Shown piece by piece: positions 25,829 through 35,833 of a DNA stretch of 64,000 nt. Position 1 is the stretch's first letter. Each line of letters starts with the position of its first letter. Made by a program: the position numbers and the translations under genes. The DNA is taken from assembly GCA_903932865.1 (NCBI GenBank), contig CAIZHQ010000013.1, forward strand, positions 1-64,000. Reading direction: 5' to 3'. The notes beneath the pieces were generated by a model. That model worked only from the letters and a program-made list of their open reading frames with translations. It was not told where the DNA came from and ran no database searches. The stretch is from an uncultured Burkholderiales bacterium. GTDB lineage: Bacteria; Pseudomonadota; Gammaproteobacteria; Burkholderiales; Burkholderiaceae_C.

Positions 25829-26221
25829 TCAGCTGCGCGCTGCCCACAGCGTGACGGTGTGCAGGCCCAGCATTGTCAGGGCCAGTGACCCCAACAGGTG
25901 CAAGCCGGCTGTGCCCACGGCCAGTGCAAAGCGGCCTTGCTGAAGCATGGCCACCACCTCGGCTGAAAAGCTGGAAAACGTGGTCAGTGCCCCCAAAAAA
26001 CCGGTGACCAGGGCCAAGCGCCAAACCGGGTCGAGCTCGGGCAGTTGCTGGAACACGCCCACGCACACACCCACCAAATAGCCACCGATCAGGTTGGCCG
26101 CCAAGGTGCCCCAAGGCAGCAGGCCAGCGCTTGCGGGTTGGGGATTGAGCCACAGGCCCAGTTGCCAACGCGACAGCGCACCCACACAAGCCCCCAAGCA
26201 AATCGCGATCACCGTGAGCAT
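25829..26221 (-). CDS. crcB: Fluoride-efflux channel CrcB
   Basis: A 130-residue Fluc protein with four hydrophobic helices. Its motifs are GACVGALSRWQLG, GTLAANLIGGYLVG and TGFLGALTTFSSFSAE, the last holding the conserved polar track for fluoride. It acts as a dimeric channel in the inner membrane that lets fluoride leave. It starts only 34 bases behind rdgC, so no fluoride riboswitch is present directly upstream and it is likely co-transcribed with rdgC. A relic of another copy lies at 23015. Confidence 0.92.
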   Translation of the reverse strand: MLTVIAICLGACVGALSRWQLGLWLNPQPASAGLLPWGTLAANLIGGYLVGVCVGVFQQLPELDPVWRLALVTGFLGALTTFSSFSAEVVAMLQQGRFALAVGTAGLHLLGSLALTMLGLHTVTLWAARS

Positions 26222-26255
26222 GGCTTGGGTCCTTTCGGTTTCGGGCTACCGGTTT

Positions 26256-27272
26256 CTAAAACGGCGGATCTTCGTCGGTCGCTGCTGCGCCCGTTGCACT
26301 CGTCTTGAGGGTCGAATTCACCACAGTGCGCGTTGGGTTCGGCTGGGCTGGCTCGGCAGCCGCTGCACCCAGTTCCATCTCGCCACCCAGTGCCTCGATC
26401 AGGCTGTCGATCAGCGGCCCGAGCAAGCCAGTGGACAAGGCCACATCGGCGTCAAAGCGGTCTTCGTTCTTGTCGGTGCCCGACTCGTCCATCACGCCGT
26501 CGAGGTACTGCACTTTTTTCAATTGCAAAGTCTCGGTCAGCACAAAGGCCACGCGGCCGTCCCAGCTGAGCGCCAGTTGGGTGGGCAGCTTGCCTTCCAT
26601 CACATGCTTGCGCACATCGTCATTGGCCAAGTGGTGCCGGGTGAAGCGCACGCTGGCGGCGTCTTCGCCCGTGGACTTGAGCACGGTTTCGCGCTCCACG
26701 GTCAGGTCGGCGGGCCACTCCTCAGGCGTTTGGGCCAAGAGCCATAGCGTCATGGCCGCTTGCGGGGAGGTCACGGTCTGGATCAAGGACACAGACAAGC
26801 CGCCCATCACGTTCATCAGCGCGGACATGACCTCGTCGGCCTTGCCTTGACTGCCTGCATTGAGCACCAAACGGCGGTTTTCCAAGTCCATCCACACCAG
26901 CACAGTGGACTGGCGCGCAAAGGCTTGCGGCAGCAGCGACAACAGCACGTCGTCCATCAGGTCGCGCTTTTCTTTTTTGCCAGGTTTGCGGCCGGTGGCA
27001 GCTTCGATCTCGGCAATGCGTTCGTCTACCTTGCGGCGCACCACGTTGCCGGGCACGGCCTTTGACTCGATCATGAGTTTCAAGATCCACTGCCCGGCCA
27101 CGGATTCCACCAAGGGGCCATGCGCCTCGCCACGCGGGGGCACCCAGCCAATCGACTTGTCCTGGCTGGCGCCACACTCCACAAATTGCACCGGCTCCAG
27201 CGCCGCCTGCACATCGGCCAATGCGGGCGCAAAGCCCTCGCCGATGCGGTAAAACATCACATTTTTGAACAC
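26256..27272 (-). CDS. rdgC: Recombination-associated protein RdgC
   Basis: A 338-residue nucleoid DNA-binding protein that encircles DNA and restrains RecA. The start is GTG at 27270-27272, giving MFKNVMFYRI as in the family, with AAGGA seven bases upstream; an ATG at 27293 would add a non-conserved extension. Family segments include EFVECGASQ-like (FVECGASQDKS), LVLNAGSQGKADEVMSAL and WDGRVAFVLTETLQLKKV. It is followed by crcB in the same orientation. It lies downstream of the TRAP operon's hairpin. Confidence 0.93.
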   Translation of the reverse strand: MFKNVMFYRIGEGFAPALADVQAALEPVQFVECGASQDKSIGWVPPRGEAHGPLVESVAGQWILKLMIESKAVPGNVVRRKVDERIAEIEAATGRKPGKKEKRDLMDDVLLSLLPQAFARQSTVLVWMDLENRRLVLNAGSQGKADEVMSALMNVMGGLSVSLIQTVTSPQAAMTLWLLAQTPEEWPADLTVERETVLKSTGEDAASVRFTRHHLANDDVRKHVMEGKLPTQLALSWDGRVAFVLTETLQLKKVQYLDGVMDESGTDKNEDRFDADVALSTGLLGPLIDSLIEALGGEMELGAAAAEPAQPNPTRTVVNSTLKTSATGAAATDEDPPF

Positions 27273-27298
27273 AAACAATTCCTTATCGCCCAAATGAA

Positions 27299-27322
27299 CA
27301 ACCCGTCCATTGGGACGGGTTG
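27299..27322 (-). terminator. Hairpin ending the second TRAP operon
   Basis: Ten perfect base pairs (27299-27308 with 27313-27322) around an ATTG loop sit between the DctM stop and rdgC. On the minus strand TTCATTT follows, a weak T-tract, so termination is probable but not certain. Confidence 0.7.
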
Positions 27323-27351
27323 AATCATAGGGGATGAATGGGGCCCAACGG

Positions 27352-28653
27352 TCAGAGTTTCATCTGGGTGGGCAGCCAGGTCACGATGCCCGGCATAAAG
27401 TAAATCAGCAGCACAGCGCCCATCATCAGGAAGAACATGGGCATGGAGACGCGGGCGATGTAGGGCAACTGTTTGCCCGTCATGCCTTGCAGCACAAACA
27501 AGTTGAAGCCCACAGGCGGCGTGATTTGCGCCATCTCGACCACAAACACGATGAAGATGCCAAACCAGATCGGGTCGATGCCTGCTTTTTGCACCGTGGG
27601 CATCAACACGCCCATGGTCAAGACCACCATCGAAATGCCGTCAAGGAAGCAACCCAGAATGATGAAAAACACCATCAAGGCCATGATGAGTTCAAAACGG
27701 CTGAGCCCGAGACCACCGATCCATTCAGCCAGGTGGCGCGGCAGGCCGATGTAGCCCATGGACAAGGTCAAAAAGGCGGCGCCCGCCAAAATCAACGCGA
27801 TCATGCAGTAAAGGCGAGTGGCCCCCATCAGGGCGTCTTTGAACACAGCCCAACTCATGGAGCCTTGCAGAGTGGACAGCACCAAGGCGCCGACCACGCC
27901 CACGGCCGCAGCTTCGGTGGCCGTTGCAAAGCCGGTGTAGATCGATCCCAAAACGGCCGCGATCAAGAGCACCACCGGGATCAAGCTGCTGGACGCTTGC
28001 AACTTCTGTACGAAGCTCATGGGGGCATCGCGTGGCGGAATCTGGTCGGGGTGACGCAGTGACCAGTAAATGATGTAGCCCGAAAAAAGACCCGCCAGCA
28101 TCAAGCCTGGCAAGACGCCCGCGATGAAGAGCTGCGCGATCGACACATCGGCCGCGACACCGTAAACGATCATGATGATCGAAGGCGGGATCAAGAGGCC
28201 CAGCGTGCCTGAGCCGGACAGCGTGCCAATGACCATGTCTTCGGGGTAGCCGCGTTTTTGCAGTTCAGGCAAGGTCATCTTGCCAATCGTGGCGCAAGTG
28301 GCGGCACTCGATCCCGACACGGCCGCAAAGATCGCGCAGCCCACCACGTTGGTGTGCAACAAACGACCGGGCAGGGCCTGCATCCAGGGGGCCAGGCCCT
28401 TGAACATGTCTTGGCTCAGGCGCGTGCGAAACAGAATTTCGCCCATCCAGATGAACAAGGGCAGGGCGGTGAGGGTCCAGCTCGAAGCCGAGCCCCAAAT
28501 CGTCACCGCCATGGCATCGCCCGCGGGACGCGCCGAGAACAGTTGCATGCCGATCCAGGCCACACCCGAAAGGGTCAAACCGATCCAGACGCCACTGCCC
28601 AGAATCAGAAACAAGGTCAGGACCAGCAGTCCCGCGATCATCAAATCATTCAT
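27352..28653 (-). CDS. TRAP transporter large permease subunit (DctM-like)
   Basis: A 433-residue membrane protein of normal DctM length with about 12 hydrophobic helices. Conserved family stretches include LFIWMGEILFRTRLS, VSGSSAATCATIG, GSGTLGLLIPPSI and TATEAAAVGVVGA. It forms the transport domain of a sodium-coupled TRAP importer together with the DctQ subunit six bases upstream and the DctP protein beyond. Substrate is an organic acid of unknown identity; the divergent MarR gene and oxoprolinase suggest 5-oxoproline or a related cyclic amide, an inference. Confidence 0.92.
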   Translation of the reverse strand: MNDLMIAGLLVLTLFLILGSGVWIGLTLSGVAWIGMQLFSARPAGDAMAVTIWGSASSWTLTALPLFIWMGEILFRTRLSQDMFKGLAPWMQALPGRLLHTNVVGCAIFAAVSGSSAATCATIGKMTLPELQKRGYPEDMVIGTLSGSGTLGLLIPPSIIMIVYGVAADVSIAQLFIAGVLPGLMLAGLFSGYIIYWSLRHPDQIPPRDAPMSFVQKLQASSSLIPVVLLIAAVLGSIYTGFATATEAAAVGVVGALVLSTLQGSMSWAVFKDALMGATRLYCMIALILAGAAFLTLSMGYIGLPRHLAEWIGGLGLSRFELIMALMVFFIILGCFLDGISMVVLTMGVLMPTVQKAGIDPIWFGIFIVFVVEMAQITPPVGFNLFVLQGMTGKQLPYIARVSMPMFFLMMGAVLLIYFMPGIVTWLPTQMKL

Positions 28654-28659
28654 GGCGGA

Positions 28660-29169
28660 TCATTCGTTGCGCAGCATCTCGCCGCTTGCAGTGTCGGCTC
28701 GTTGGCCACGGATTTCCAGCACCAGCTCATCGACAAAAGCCAGCGCAAAAATCAGCGTGCCCAGCGCCATGACCAATTGCGGAATCCACAAAGGCGTGGC
28801 ATCGTTGCCGGTCGAGATGTCGTGAAACTCGATGGACTGCCAAACCAAGCGGCAGCTGTAGAAGGCAAACAGACAAGCCAGCAAGCTGGCCAGACCCAGG
28901 CTGAAAATCTCCAGGCCCCGGCGTGCACCATCTTTGAACAAACCAAGCACCAAGGTGACGCGAATGTGTTCGCCACGCTTGAGCGTATGGGCCAGCGCCA
29001 AAAAACCAGCGCCAGCCATGAGATAACCGGCATAGGCATCGGTGCCCGGCACATGGAAATGGAGCTGCCGACTCAGGATGGACAGCAGCACCATGAACAA
29101 AAGGCCGCACATGCACAGCGCCGCCAAGACGGCGGAGCTGGCATAAATCGCGTTCAGCAGTCGGCGCAT
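28660..29169 (-). CDS. TRAP transporter small permease subunit (DctQ-like)
   Basis: A 169-residue protein with four hydrophobic helices. It carries the subfamily pattern HTLKRGEHIRVTLVLG after the second helix, where the RGEHIRV is typical of DctQ. It ends with a hydrophilic tail. It joins the DctM protein encoded six bases downstream. It follows the binding-protein gene by four bases, so the three are one operon in the order P-Q-M. Confidence 0.9.
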   Translation of the reverse strand: MRRLLNAIYASSAVLAALCMCGLLFMVLLSILSRQLHFHVPGTDAYAGYLMAGAGFLALAHTLKRGEHIRVTLVLGLFKDGARRGLEIFSLGLASLLACLFAFYSCRLVWQSIEFHDISTGNDATPLWIPQLVMALGTLIFALAFVDELVLEIRGQRADTASGEMLRNE

Positions 29170-29173
29170 GGGT

Positions 29174-30148
29174 TCAACGCTTGTAGGCGTCGATGATGGC
29201 CTTGCCTTCAGCGCCTGATTTCTCCAGCCATTCCTTCATGATGGTGTCGCCCACCTTTTTCATGTCGGCCTTGAGCTGTGCAGAAGGCGGCGCAATGGTC
29301 ATGCCGTTGGTTTTGAGGATTTCCAACGTGGTGGTGTTGACCTTGCGTGATTCGGTCCAGCCCCGGGTTTCAGCCTCGGCTGCGGCTTTGAGCAAGGCGT
29401 CCTGGGTGGCTTTGTCGAGAGCATCGAAAGCTTTCTTGTTGGCAACCACCGCGTTTTTGGGCAACCAGGCTTGCACGTCGTAGTAGAACTTCAGGTGCTC
29501 AAACAGCTTGCTGTCCACGCCGGTGGCACCAGACGTCATGGTCGACTCAACCACGCCTGTGGCCAAGGCTTGGGAAAACTCGGCGGCTTGCACGGTCACA
29601 GGTTGCGCGCCGACCAATTCAGCAATCTTGGCGGTGGTGGGGCTGTAGGCGCGCCACTTGATGCCCTTGAGGTCAGCCGCGCTGTTGATCGGCTTCTTGC
29701 TGAAAATGCCCTGTGGAGGCCAGGCCACCGAGTACAAAAGCATCATGCCTTGCTCGGCCAGTTTTTTCTCCAGCAACGGCTTTTGGGCCCTGTAGAGTTT
29801 CATGGATTCGTCGTAGCTGTCGGCCAGGAAAGGCAGGCCATCGGCACCAAAGGGTTGCCATTCGTTCTGGAAGTTGACCAGCAAAATTTCACCCAGCTGG
29901 GCCTGCCCGCCTTGCACGGCGCGCTTGATCTCCGGAGCCTTGAACAGCGAGGCGTTCGCATGCACCGTGATTTTGAGTTTGCCCGCTGTGGCCTTGTCCA
30001 CATCGGCAGCAAACTGGGTCATGTTGACCGAGTGGAAATTGGTGGCGGGGTAAGCGGCGGGCAAGTCCCACTTGGTTTGGGCCGACACGAAGCCGGAAAC
30101 AGCGAGCAGACCAGCCAGCAGGCTGAGGTGAAGGGCGCGACGTTGCAT
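29174..30148 (-). CDS. TRAP transporter substrate-binding protein (DctP-like)
   Basis: A 324-residue periplasmic protein with a Sec signal ending VSAQ. The family elements GEILLVNFQNEWQPFGADGLPFLAD and LKGIKWRAYSPTT, the latter with the conserved arginine, are present. The ligand cannot be told. The start ATG at 30146-30148 has AGAGGAG upstream; the longer frame to 30196 lacks a ribosome site. It heads a P-Q-M operon divergent from a MarR-type regulator and the 5-oxoprolinase gene, with a 19-bp palindrome in the space between. Confidence 0.9.
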   Translation of the reverse strand: MQRRALHLSLLAGLLAVSGFVSAQTKWDLPAAYPATNFHSVNMTQFAADVDKATAGKLKITVHANASLFKAPEIKRAVQGGQAQLGEILLVNFQNEWQPFGADGLPFLADSYDESMKLYRAQKPLLEKKLAEQGMMLLYSVAWPPQGIFSKKPINSAADLKGIKWRAYSPTTAKIAELVGAQPVTVQAAEFSQALATGVVESTMTSGATGVDSKLFEHLKFYYDVQAWLPKNAVVANKKAFDALDKATQDALLKAAAEAETRGWTESRKVNTTTLEILKTNGMTIAPPSAQLKADMKKVGDTIMKEWLEKSGAEGKAIIDAYKR

Positions 30149-30290
30149 GAAAACTCCTCTGTAGATGTGGAATGAACGGTCAAACGGGCCGTGCAAGAAA
30201 GGTGCCCGCTTGGCGCGCGCATCGGGTGCATCTGGCTGGTGTTCACTGTAAGCAAGTTGGGGGTGGGCTGTGATCGGTGTTTTCCCTTAA

Positions 30291-30309
30291 TGTCAACAAA
30301 TTGTTGGCA
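30291..30309. promoter_or_regulatory. Candidate MarR-type operator palindrome
   Basis: TGTCAACAAATTGTTGGCA is symmetric at 16 of 18 paired positions around a central A. It lies 143 bases upstream of the TRAP binding-protein gene and 54 bases before the regulator. Its size and symmetry suit a MarR dimer. Binding is inferred. Confidence 0.55.
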
Positions 30310-30362
30310 AATTGTCATAAACGGACATAAACTTTAACTTCTCATTTGTCTGAACACCTCCA

Positions 30363-30896
30363 ATGCCGCGCAAAAATTCAACAGCCATGGTGAACGCCAA
30401 CCCCATCGTTTCTTCGGCCCATCTGGTCTCGCCCGACAGCGCCGAGATGAGCGAATTCGAGTTCGGCCTGATCGTGGCGGGCAACGCGTTTCACCGATGG
30501 ATCATCCACTGCATGGCGGCTGCGGGCCTGAAGGATTTGACCCCGCTGGATGTGCTGGTGCTGCACCACGTCACGCACCGGGCCCGCGACAAACGCCTGG
30601 CCGATATTTGTTTCATCATGAACATCGAAGACACCCATTTGGTGAATTACGCCCTGAAAAAGCTGCAAGGCCTGGGCGTGGTGATGTCGCAAAGGCATGG
30701 CAAGGAAGTGACCTATGCGGCGACCGACGCAGGGCGCGCTTATGTGCAGCGTTACCGCGAGATCCGTGAGAGCTGTCTGATTGACGCCCTGAAGGCCGAT
30801 GACGGGCTGAACCGCGATATTGGCGAATTGGCCCGGTTGCTGCGTGTGCTTTCGGGCATGTATGACCAAGCCGCGCGTGCTGCTGCTTCTTTGTGA
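30363..30896 (+). CDS. MarR-type winged-helix transcriptional regulator
   Basis: A 177-residue predicted DNA-binding protein. A leading segment of about 30 residues precedes a winged helix with DVLVLHHVTHRARDKRLADIC and recognition helix region IEDTHLVNYALKKLQGLGVV, then a basic wing. It resembles the MarR-like regulators found next to hydantoinase or TRAP genes. The ATG at 30363 is used; inner ATG codons (30387, 30447) are possible. It is divergent from the TRAP operon and upstream of the oxoprolinase gene in the same direction, 34 bases away. Confidence 0.82.
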   Translation: MPRKNSTAMVNANPIVSSAHLVSPDSAEMSEFEFGLIVAGNAFHRWIIHCMAAAGLKDLTPLDVLVLHHVTHRARDKRLADICFIMNIEDTHLVNYALKKLQGLGVVMSQRHGKEVTYAATDAGRAYVQRYREIRESCLIDALKADDGLNRDIGELARLLRVLSGMYDQAARAAASL

Positions 30897-30930
30897 GCCT
30901 GTTTTTTGAATCTTGATTGCTGAGTGACTT

Positions 30931-33900
30931 ATGACCGAATCCCACACCACACCCGCTGGCCAAAACCGTTGGCAATTCTGGATCGACCGTGGTGGCACCT
31001 TCACCGACGTGGTGGGCAAGCGGCCGGATGGCGGCTTGGTGACGCACAAATTGCTCTCCGAAAACCCCGAGCAATACCGCGACGCGGCGGTGGCGGGTAT
31101 TCGCCATTTGCTGGGCTTGCAACCCCGGGAGCCGGTCACGCCCGAGCTGGTCGAGTGCGTGAAGATGGGCACCACGGTGGCCACCAACGCGCTGCTCGAG
31201 CGCAAGGGCGAGCCGACGCTGTTGGTGACCACCCAAGGCTTTGGCGACGCACTGCGCATCGCTTACCAAAACCGACCGCGTTTGTTTGACCGCCAGATCG
31301 TGTTGCCCGAGCTGCTCTACAGCGCGGTGGTGGAGACGCAGGAGCGCGTTTCTGTGGATGGCGAGGTCTTGCAACCTTTGGACGAAGTTCATTTGCGTAC
31401 TCAATTGGCGCATTGGCACCAACAAGGCGTTCGCTCGGTGGCCATCGTGTTCATGCACGGCTGGCGGCACACGGCACACGAACAGGCGGCGGCGCGTTTG
31501 GCGCGTGAGGTGGGCTTCACCCAGGTCAGCACCTCTTACCAAACCAGCCCGATGATGAAATTCGTCAGCCGCGGCGACACCACGGTGGTCGACGCGTATT
31601 TGTCGCCGATTTTGGGACGCTATGTGGACCAGGTGGCCAGCGAGATGCCGGGCGTGAAGCTGATGTTCATGCAGTCGTCTGGCGGCTTGACCGATGCCCA
31701 TGTGTTCGCGGGCAAGGACGCGATTTTGAGCGGCCCGGCGGGCGGCATTGTGGGCATGGCCCGCACAGCCCAATTGGCAGGACACGACAAGGTGATTGGT
31801 TTCGACATGGGTGGCACATCGACCGATGTGTCGCACTTTGCCGGGCAGTTCGAGCGCGAGTTTGAGACCCAAGTGGCAGGTGTGCGCATGCGCGCCCCGA
31901 TGATGAGCATCCACACCGTGGCCGCAGGCGGCGGCTCGCTGCTGGCCTATGACGGTGCGCGTTTTCGGGTGGGACCACAAAGCGCAGGAGCCAACCCCGG
32001 CCCGGCCAGTTACCGCCGGGGTGGACCGCTGGCCGTGACCGATGCGAATGTGATGGTGGGCAAGGTGCAGCCGAAGTTTTTTCCTTCGGTGTTTGGGCCA
32101 CAGGCAAACCAGCCACTGGACGCCGAGGTGGTACGCGGGCATTTCGAAAAACTGGCCACGCAAACCGGCCGCGCTGCCGAGGACGTGGCGCATGGCTTCA
32201 TCCAGATCGCGGTGCAGCAGATGGCCAACGCGATCAAGAAAATATCGGTGGCCCGTGGTTACGACGTGACGCGCTACACCTTGCAGTGTTTTGGCGGTGC
32301 GGGCGGGCAGCACGCCTGTTTGGTGGCCGACGCCCTGGGAATGACGCAGGTGCTGGTGCATCCGCTGGCGGGCGTGCTCTCGGCCTATGGCATGGGCCTG
32401 GCCGACCAGAACGTGATGCGCGAAGAATCGATTGAGCGGCGCTTGGATGCGGCCGCCATGCCCTTGATGGCCGAACGTTTGCAGGCCTTGGGCGAGTCCA
32501 CGCGACAAGCCTTGCTGGCGCAAATGGGCGCGGATGCTGGCAGTGCCGACCGCATCGAGCTGCGCCAACGCGCGCACCTGCGCTACGAAGGCACCGACTC
32601 GGCGCTGGTCGTGCCTTGGGGCGATCAGACCCAGCTGGTGGCTGGTTTCGAGGCCGCTTACCGGCAGCGCTTTGCCTTTTTGATGCAGGGCAAGGCCCTG
32701 GTGGTGGAGGCGGTCTCGGTCGAGGCCGTTCTGCCCGGCGATGCGCCAGAAGAAGCCGTGTTGGACATGCATCCCCAGCGCGATGTGCCGCGCCGTGACA
32801 CCGTCAAGGTCTATGCCGCCAACGCGCAAGGCGTGGCCCAGTGGCAAGACGCCGCGCTGGTGGTGCGCGAAGACATGCAACCGGGCGATGTGATCGACGG
32901 CCCAGCCATCATTGCCGAGAAAAATGCCACCACGGTGGTGGAGACGGGTTGGCAAGCGCGCCTCACAGCGCTCGACCATTTGCTGCTGGTGCGCGTGCAA
33001 GCGCGCACGGTGCAGCACGCCGCAGGCACGCAGGCCGACCCGGTGCTGCTGGAGGTGTTCAACAACCTGTTCATGAACATCGCCGAGCAAATGGGGCTGC
33101 AGCTGCAAAACACCGCTTACTCGGTCAACATCAAGGAGCGCTTGGACTTTTCTTGCGCCTTGTTCAGCGCTGAGGGGCATTTGATTGCCAACGCGCCGCA
33201 CATGCCGGTGCACCTGGGCTCTATGGGCGAGAGCATCCAGACCGTGATCAAGGAGAACCAAGGCCGCATGCAGCCAGGCGATGTGTTCGTTTTGAACGAC
33301 CCGTACCACGGCGGCACGCACTTGCCCGACATCACGGTGATCACCCCGGTCTATTTAGACGGCCACAAAGCCCCCGTGTTTTATGTCGGCTCACGCGGGC
33401 ACCATGCCGATGTGGGCGGCTTGACGCCGGGCTCCATGCCGCCGTTTTCCACACGCATCGAGGAAGAGGGCGTGCAGATCAACAACGTCAAATTGGTGGA
33501 TGCCGGGCGTTTGTGCGAGGCCGAGATGGTGGCGCTGCTGCAAAGCGGCGAATACCCTTCACGCAACCCGCAGCAAAACATGGCCGACCTGAAGGCGCAG
33601 ATTGCCGCCAACGAAAAAGGCGTGCAGGAGCTGCGCCGCATGGTGGACCAGTTTGGTCTGGACGTGGTGCAGGCCTATATGCGCCACGTGCAGGACAACG
33701 CCGAAGAATCCGTGCGCCGCGTCATCACACGCCTGAAAGACGGGCAATTCACCTTGCCGCTGGACAACGGCGCGCAGATTCAGGTGGCGGTACGCGTGAA
33801 TGCGGCCGAGCGCACCGCCGAGATCGACTTCACCGGCACCAGCGCCCAGCTGCCCAACAACTTCAATGCCCCTCGGGCGGTGTGCATGGCCGCCGTGCTG

Positions 33901-34593
33901 TACGTCTTCCGCAGCCTGGTGGACGACGATATCCCGCTCAACGCGGGGTGCCTGAAGCCGCTCAAGGTCATCATCCCCAAGGGTTCCATGCTCAACCCCA
34001 ATCCACCGGCCTCGGTGGTGGCGGGCAATGTGGAAACGTCGACTTGCATCACCAACGCCTTGTTTGGCGCTTTGGGCGTGATGGCGGGCAGCCAGCCCAC
34101 CATGAACAACTTCACCTTTGGCAATGCCCGGGTGCAGTACTACGAAACCATTTCGGGCGGCAGTGGTGCGGGTGGGCGTTTTGACGCACAGGGCCAATTG
34201 GTGGGCGGTTTTGACGGTACCTCGGTGGTGCAAACCCACATGACCAACTCACGCCTGACCGACCCCGAAGTGCTGGAGTTCCGCTTTCCGGTGCGTCTGG
34301 AGAGTTACGCGATCCGCCAGGGTTCGGGCGGCACGGGGCGCTGGCATGGCGGTGATGGCGGGGTGCGGCGCGTGTGCTTTCTGGAGCCGATGACGGCCGG
34401 CATTTTGTCCAACGGGCGGGTTCACCCGGCTTTTGGCATGGCGGGTGGACACAACGGCTTGCCGGGCATCAACCGGGTGGTGCGCGCTGACGGCAGCGTG
34501 CAGGAGTTGGCGCACATTGGCCAGGTCGAGATGCAGGCGGGGGATGTGTTTGAAATCCACACGCCAGGCGGTGGCGGTTTTGGCAAGGCCTGA
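30931..34593 (+). CDS. 5-oxoprolinase/hydantoinase (fused HyuA-HyuB)
   Basis: A 1220-residue fusion. The N-terminal half is a hydantoinase-A/oxoprolinase domain: [14 protein letters not shown], then [11 protein letters not shown] and the ATP-associated [14 protein letters not shown]. The C-terminal half is HydantoinaseB-like: [32 protein letters not shown] and GGGGFG at the end. This layout and length match ATP-dependent 5-oxoprolinase, which opens 5-oxo-L-proline to glutamate in the cytosol. A related hydantoin substrate cannot be excluded. It is probably co-transcribed with the MarR-type regulator. Codon use matches neighbours. Confidence 0.9.
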   Translation: MTESHTTPAGQNRWQFWIDRGGTFTDVVGKRPDGGLVTHKLLSENPEQYRDAAVAGIRHLLGLQPREPVTPELVECVKMGTTVATNALLERKGEPTLLVTTQGFGDALRIAYQNRPRLFDRQIVLPELLYSAVVETQERVSVDGEVLQPLDEVHLRTQLAHWHQQGVRSVAIVFMHGWRHTAHEQAAARLAREVGFTQVSTSYQTSPMMKFVSRGDTTVVDAYLSPILGRYVDQVASEMPGVKLMFMQSSGGLTDAHVFAGKDAILSGPAGGIVGMARTAQLAGHDKVIGFDMGGTSTDVSHFAGQFEREFETQVAGVRMRAPMMSIHTVAAGGGSLLAYDGARFRVGPQSAGANPGPASYRRGGPLAVTDANVMVGKVQPKFFPSVFGPQANQPLDAEVVRGHFEKLATQTGRAAEDVAHGFIQIAVQQMANAIKKISVARGYDVTRYTLQCFGGAGGQHACLVADALGMTQVLVHPLAGVLSAYGMGLADQNVMREESIERRLDAAAMPLMAERLQALGESTRQALLAQMGADAGSADRIELRQRAHLRYEGTDSALVVPWGDQTQLVAGFEAAYRQRFAFLMQGKALVVEAVSVEAVLPGDAPEEAVLDMHPQRDVPRRDTVKVYAANAQGVAQWQDAALVVREDMQPGDVIDGPAIIAEKNATTVVETGWQARLTALDHLLLVRVQARTVQHAAGTQADPVLLEVFNNLFMNIAEQMGLQLQNTAYSVNIKERLDFSCALFSAEGHLIANAPHMPVHLGSMGESIQTVIKENQGRMQPGDVFVLNDPYHGGTHLPDITVITPVYLDGHKAPVFYVGSRGHHADVGGLTPGSMPPFSTRIEEEGVQINNVKLVDAGRLCEAEMVALLQSGEYPSRNPQQNMADLKAQIAANEKGVQELRRMVDQFGLDVVQAYMRHVQDNAEESVRRVITRLKDGQFTLPLDNGAQIQVAVRVNAAERTAEIDFTGTSAQLPNNFNAPRAVCMAAVLYVFRSLVDDDIPLNAGCLKPLKVIIPKGSMLNPNPPASVVAGNVETSTCITNALFGALGVMAGSQPTMNNFTFGNARVQYYETISGGSGAGGRFDAQGQLVGGFDGTSVVQTHMTNSRLTDPEVLEFRFPVRLESYAIRQGSGGTGRWHGGDGGVRRVCFLEPMTAGILSNGRVHPAFGMAGGHNGLPGINRVVRADGSVQELAHIGQVEMQAGDVFEIHTPGGGGFGKA

Positions 34594-34680
34594 ACGCCTG
34601 CGCAGGGTCTCAAACCTCTGGCTGTGGACCATGCCTGCAGAATCGATCGAGGCGACAGGCTGGGTGTGACAGCGGTTGAT

Positions 34681-35079
34681 TCAGTTTTTGATGGGCGTAG
34701 GTTTGGCGCTGGCATCCTCCGGTGCCGTCCCTGGTTTGGCGGTTTTGGCCGCAGCCTTGTCGGCGCTCACATCTTTGCTGGCAACGGTCTTTGTCTCAGC
34801 CTGTTTGACGGTGTACGCACTCCCTTGCACCCGCACACCCTGCTCGGACAGACTGTTGGCCTTCTGGGACCCCAGGCCTTTGACCCGGCTGGTGGCATCT
34901 TCCCAACTCTTGAACGGGGCTTTTTTGCGCTCGTCCATCAAAGCCTTGGTCAGAACTGGCCCTACGCCCTTCAGTGCGTCGAGCTCGACCTCAGTGGCCT
35001 TGTTTAAATCAATTTGCTGGGCCCAGGTCAGGCCCGCGAAGCCGAAAGCCAACAATGCACCAGTGATTTTCTTCAACAT
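34681..35079 (-). CDS. Helix-hairpin-helix (ComEA-like) exported protein
   Basis: A 132-residue protein with a signal peptide ending WAQQ, then LNKATEVELDALKGVGPVLTK, the helix-hairpin-helix DNA-binding fold seen in ComEA and related proteins. The C-terminal half is a low-complexity Lys/Ala/Pro tail without fold. It may bind DNA in the periplasm, for example in natural uptake. The ATG at 35077-35079 has AGGAG about ten bases upstream. No other competence gene is adjacent. Confidence 0.82.
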   Translation of the reverse strand: MLKKITGALLAFGFAGLTWAQQIDLNKATEVELDALKGVGPVLTKALMDERKKAPFKSWEDATSRVKGLGSQKANSLSEQGVRVQGSAYTVKQAETKTVASKDVSADKAAAKTAKPGTAPEDASAKPTPIKN

Positions 35080-35212
35080 GTCTGCGCTCCTTGGTGTGAC
35101 TGCAAAAATTTCCAATGAGGACCATTGTGGGAAAACGCAGTGGTCTTGCGAAGAGGGTTAATTGCCAATATGAAACAAAATACGCTAAAAAAAAAATGTG
35201 GAAACCAAGCGA

Positions 35213-35833
35213 TCAACTGGCGTGATGTTCCAGCTTGCGACCAGCGATCAAGGCCGTGAAGAAGCCGTTGAACCACTGCAAATTCACAGGCTTGACCATG
35301 AAAATCGTGCCCTCTGGCAAGCCGCCGCGGGCCGCGATTTCGTCCTGTGATAAAGCAGAGATCACCAAACAAGTCATGCGTTGAAATTGGGTTGAGTTTT
35401 TGAGGGTGCGCAACAGCTCAAATCCATCCACCCCAGGCATGTTCAGGTCGGCAATCAGCACATCGGGTTGAATGCCGGCCATGTCAATGAGGGCCTCCAG
35501 ACCGGAGGACATGGCTGTGCAATCTATGGGCATTTCGCAGCGGTTGCAGAAGTCCCGCACCATGTCACGGGTCACCGGATCGTCTTCGACCAGCAAAACC
35601 CGAAGACGGTATTCGCGGCTTTCACCGGGACTCATCAACATGTTGTGCTTTTTTTGGTACTCGCGGATCGAGGGCATGGAGATGCGGCGGTGCCCGCCTT
35701 GTGTCTTCCAGGCCTGGAGCTCGTTTTTTTCCACCAAAGTCTGGATGGTGCCCACCGACAAGCCCAGCAATTTGGCTGCGTAGGTGGTGCCACAGTAATC
35801 TTCGGGTGTGTCGGGTGTTGGATGTGTTTGCAT
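35213..35833 (-). CDS. Excisionase-type HTH fused to response-regulator receiver domain
   Basis: A 206-residue two-domain regulator with unusual order: a MerR/excisionase-type helix-turn-helix (residues about 14-60, YAAKLLGLSVGTIQTLVEKN and GGHRRIS) precedes a receiver domain (about 77-195). The phosphorylation set is present: D84/D85, D129 (IADLNMPG) and K181 (VKPV). It should be phosphorylated by a histidine kinase, which is not in the window, and then bind DNA through its N-terminal domain. Typical response regulators have the opposite order. It is preceded by a 205-base AT-rich gap. Confidence 0.85.
   Translation of the reverse strand: MQTHPTPDTPEDYCGTTYAAKLLGLSVGTIQTLVEKNELQAWKTQGGHRRISMPSIREYQKKHNMLMSPGESREYRLRVLLVEDDPVTRDMVRDFCNRCEMPIDCTAMSSGLEALIDMAGIQPDVLIADLNMPGVDGFELLRTLKNSTQFQRMTCLVISALSQDEIAARGGLPEGTIFMVKPVNLQWFNGFFTALIAGRKLEHHAS

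Noticed and set aside
26222-26255. Fluoride riboswitch ahead of crcB
   Set aside because: Only 34 bases separate crcB from rdgC, too short for the aptamer.
30616-33321. Long open frame opposite the oxoprolinase gene
   Set aside because: It is an antisense shadow of GC-rich coding sequence; the plus-strand frame has full hydantoinase motifs and the opposite product is low-complexity His/Arg/Gln.
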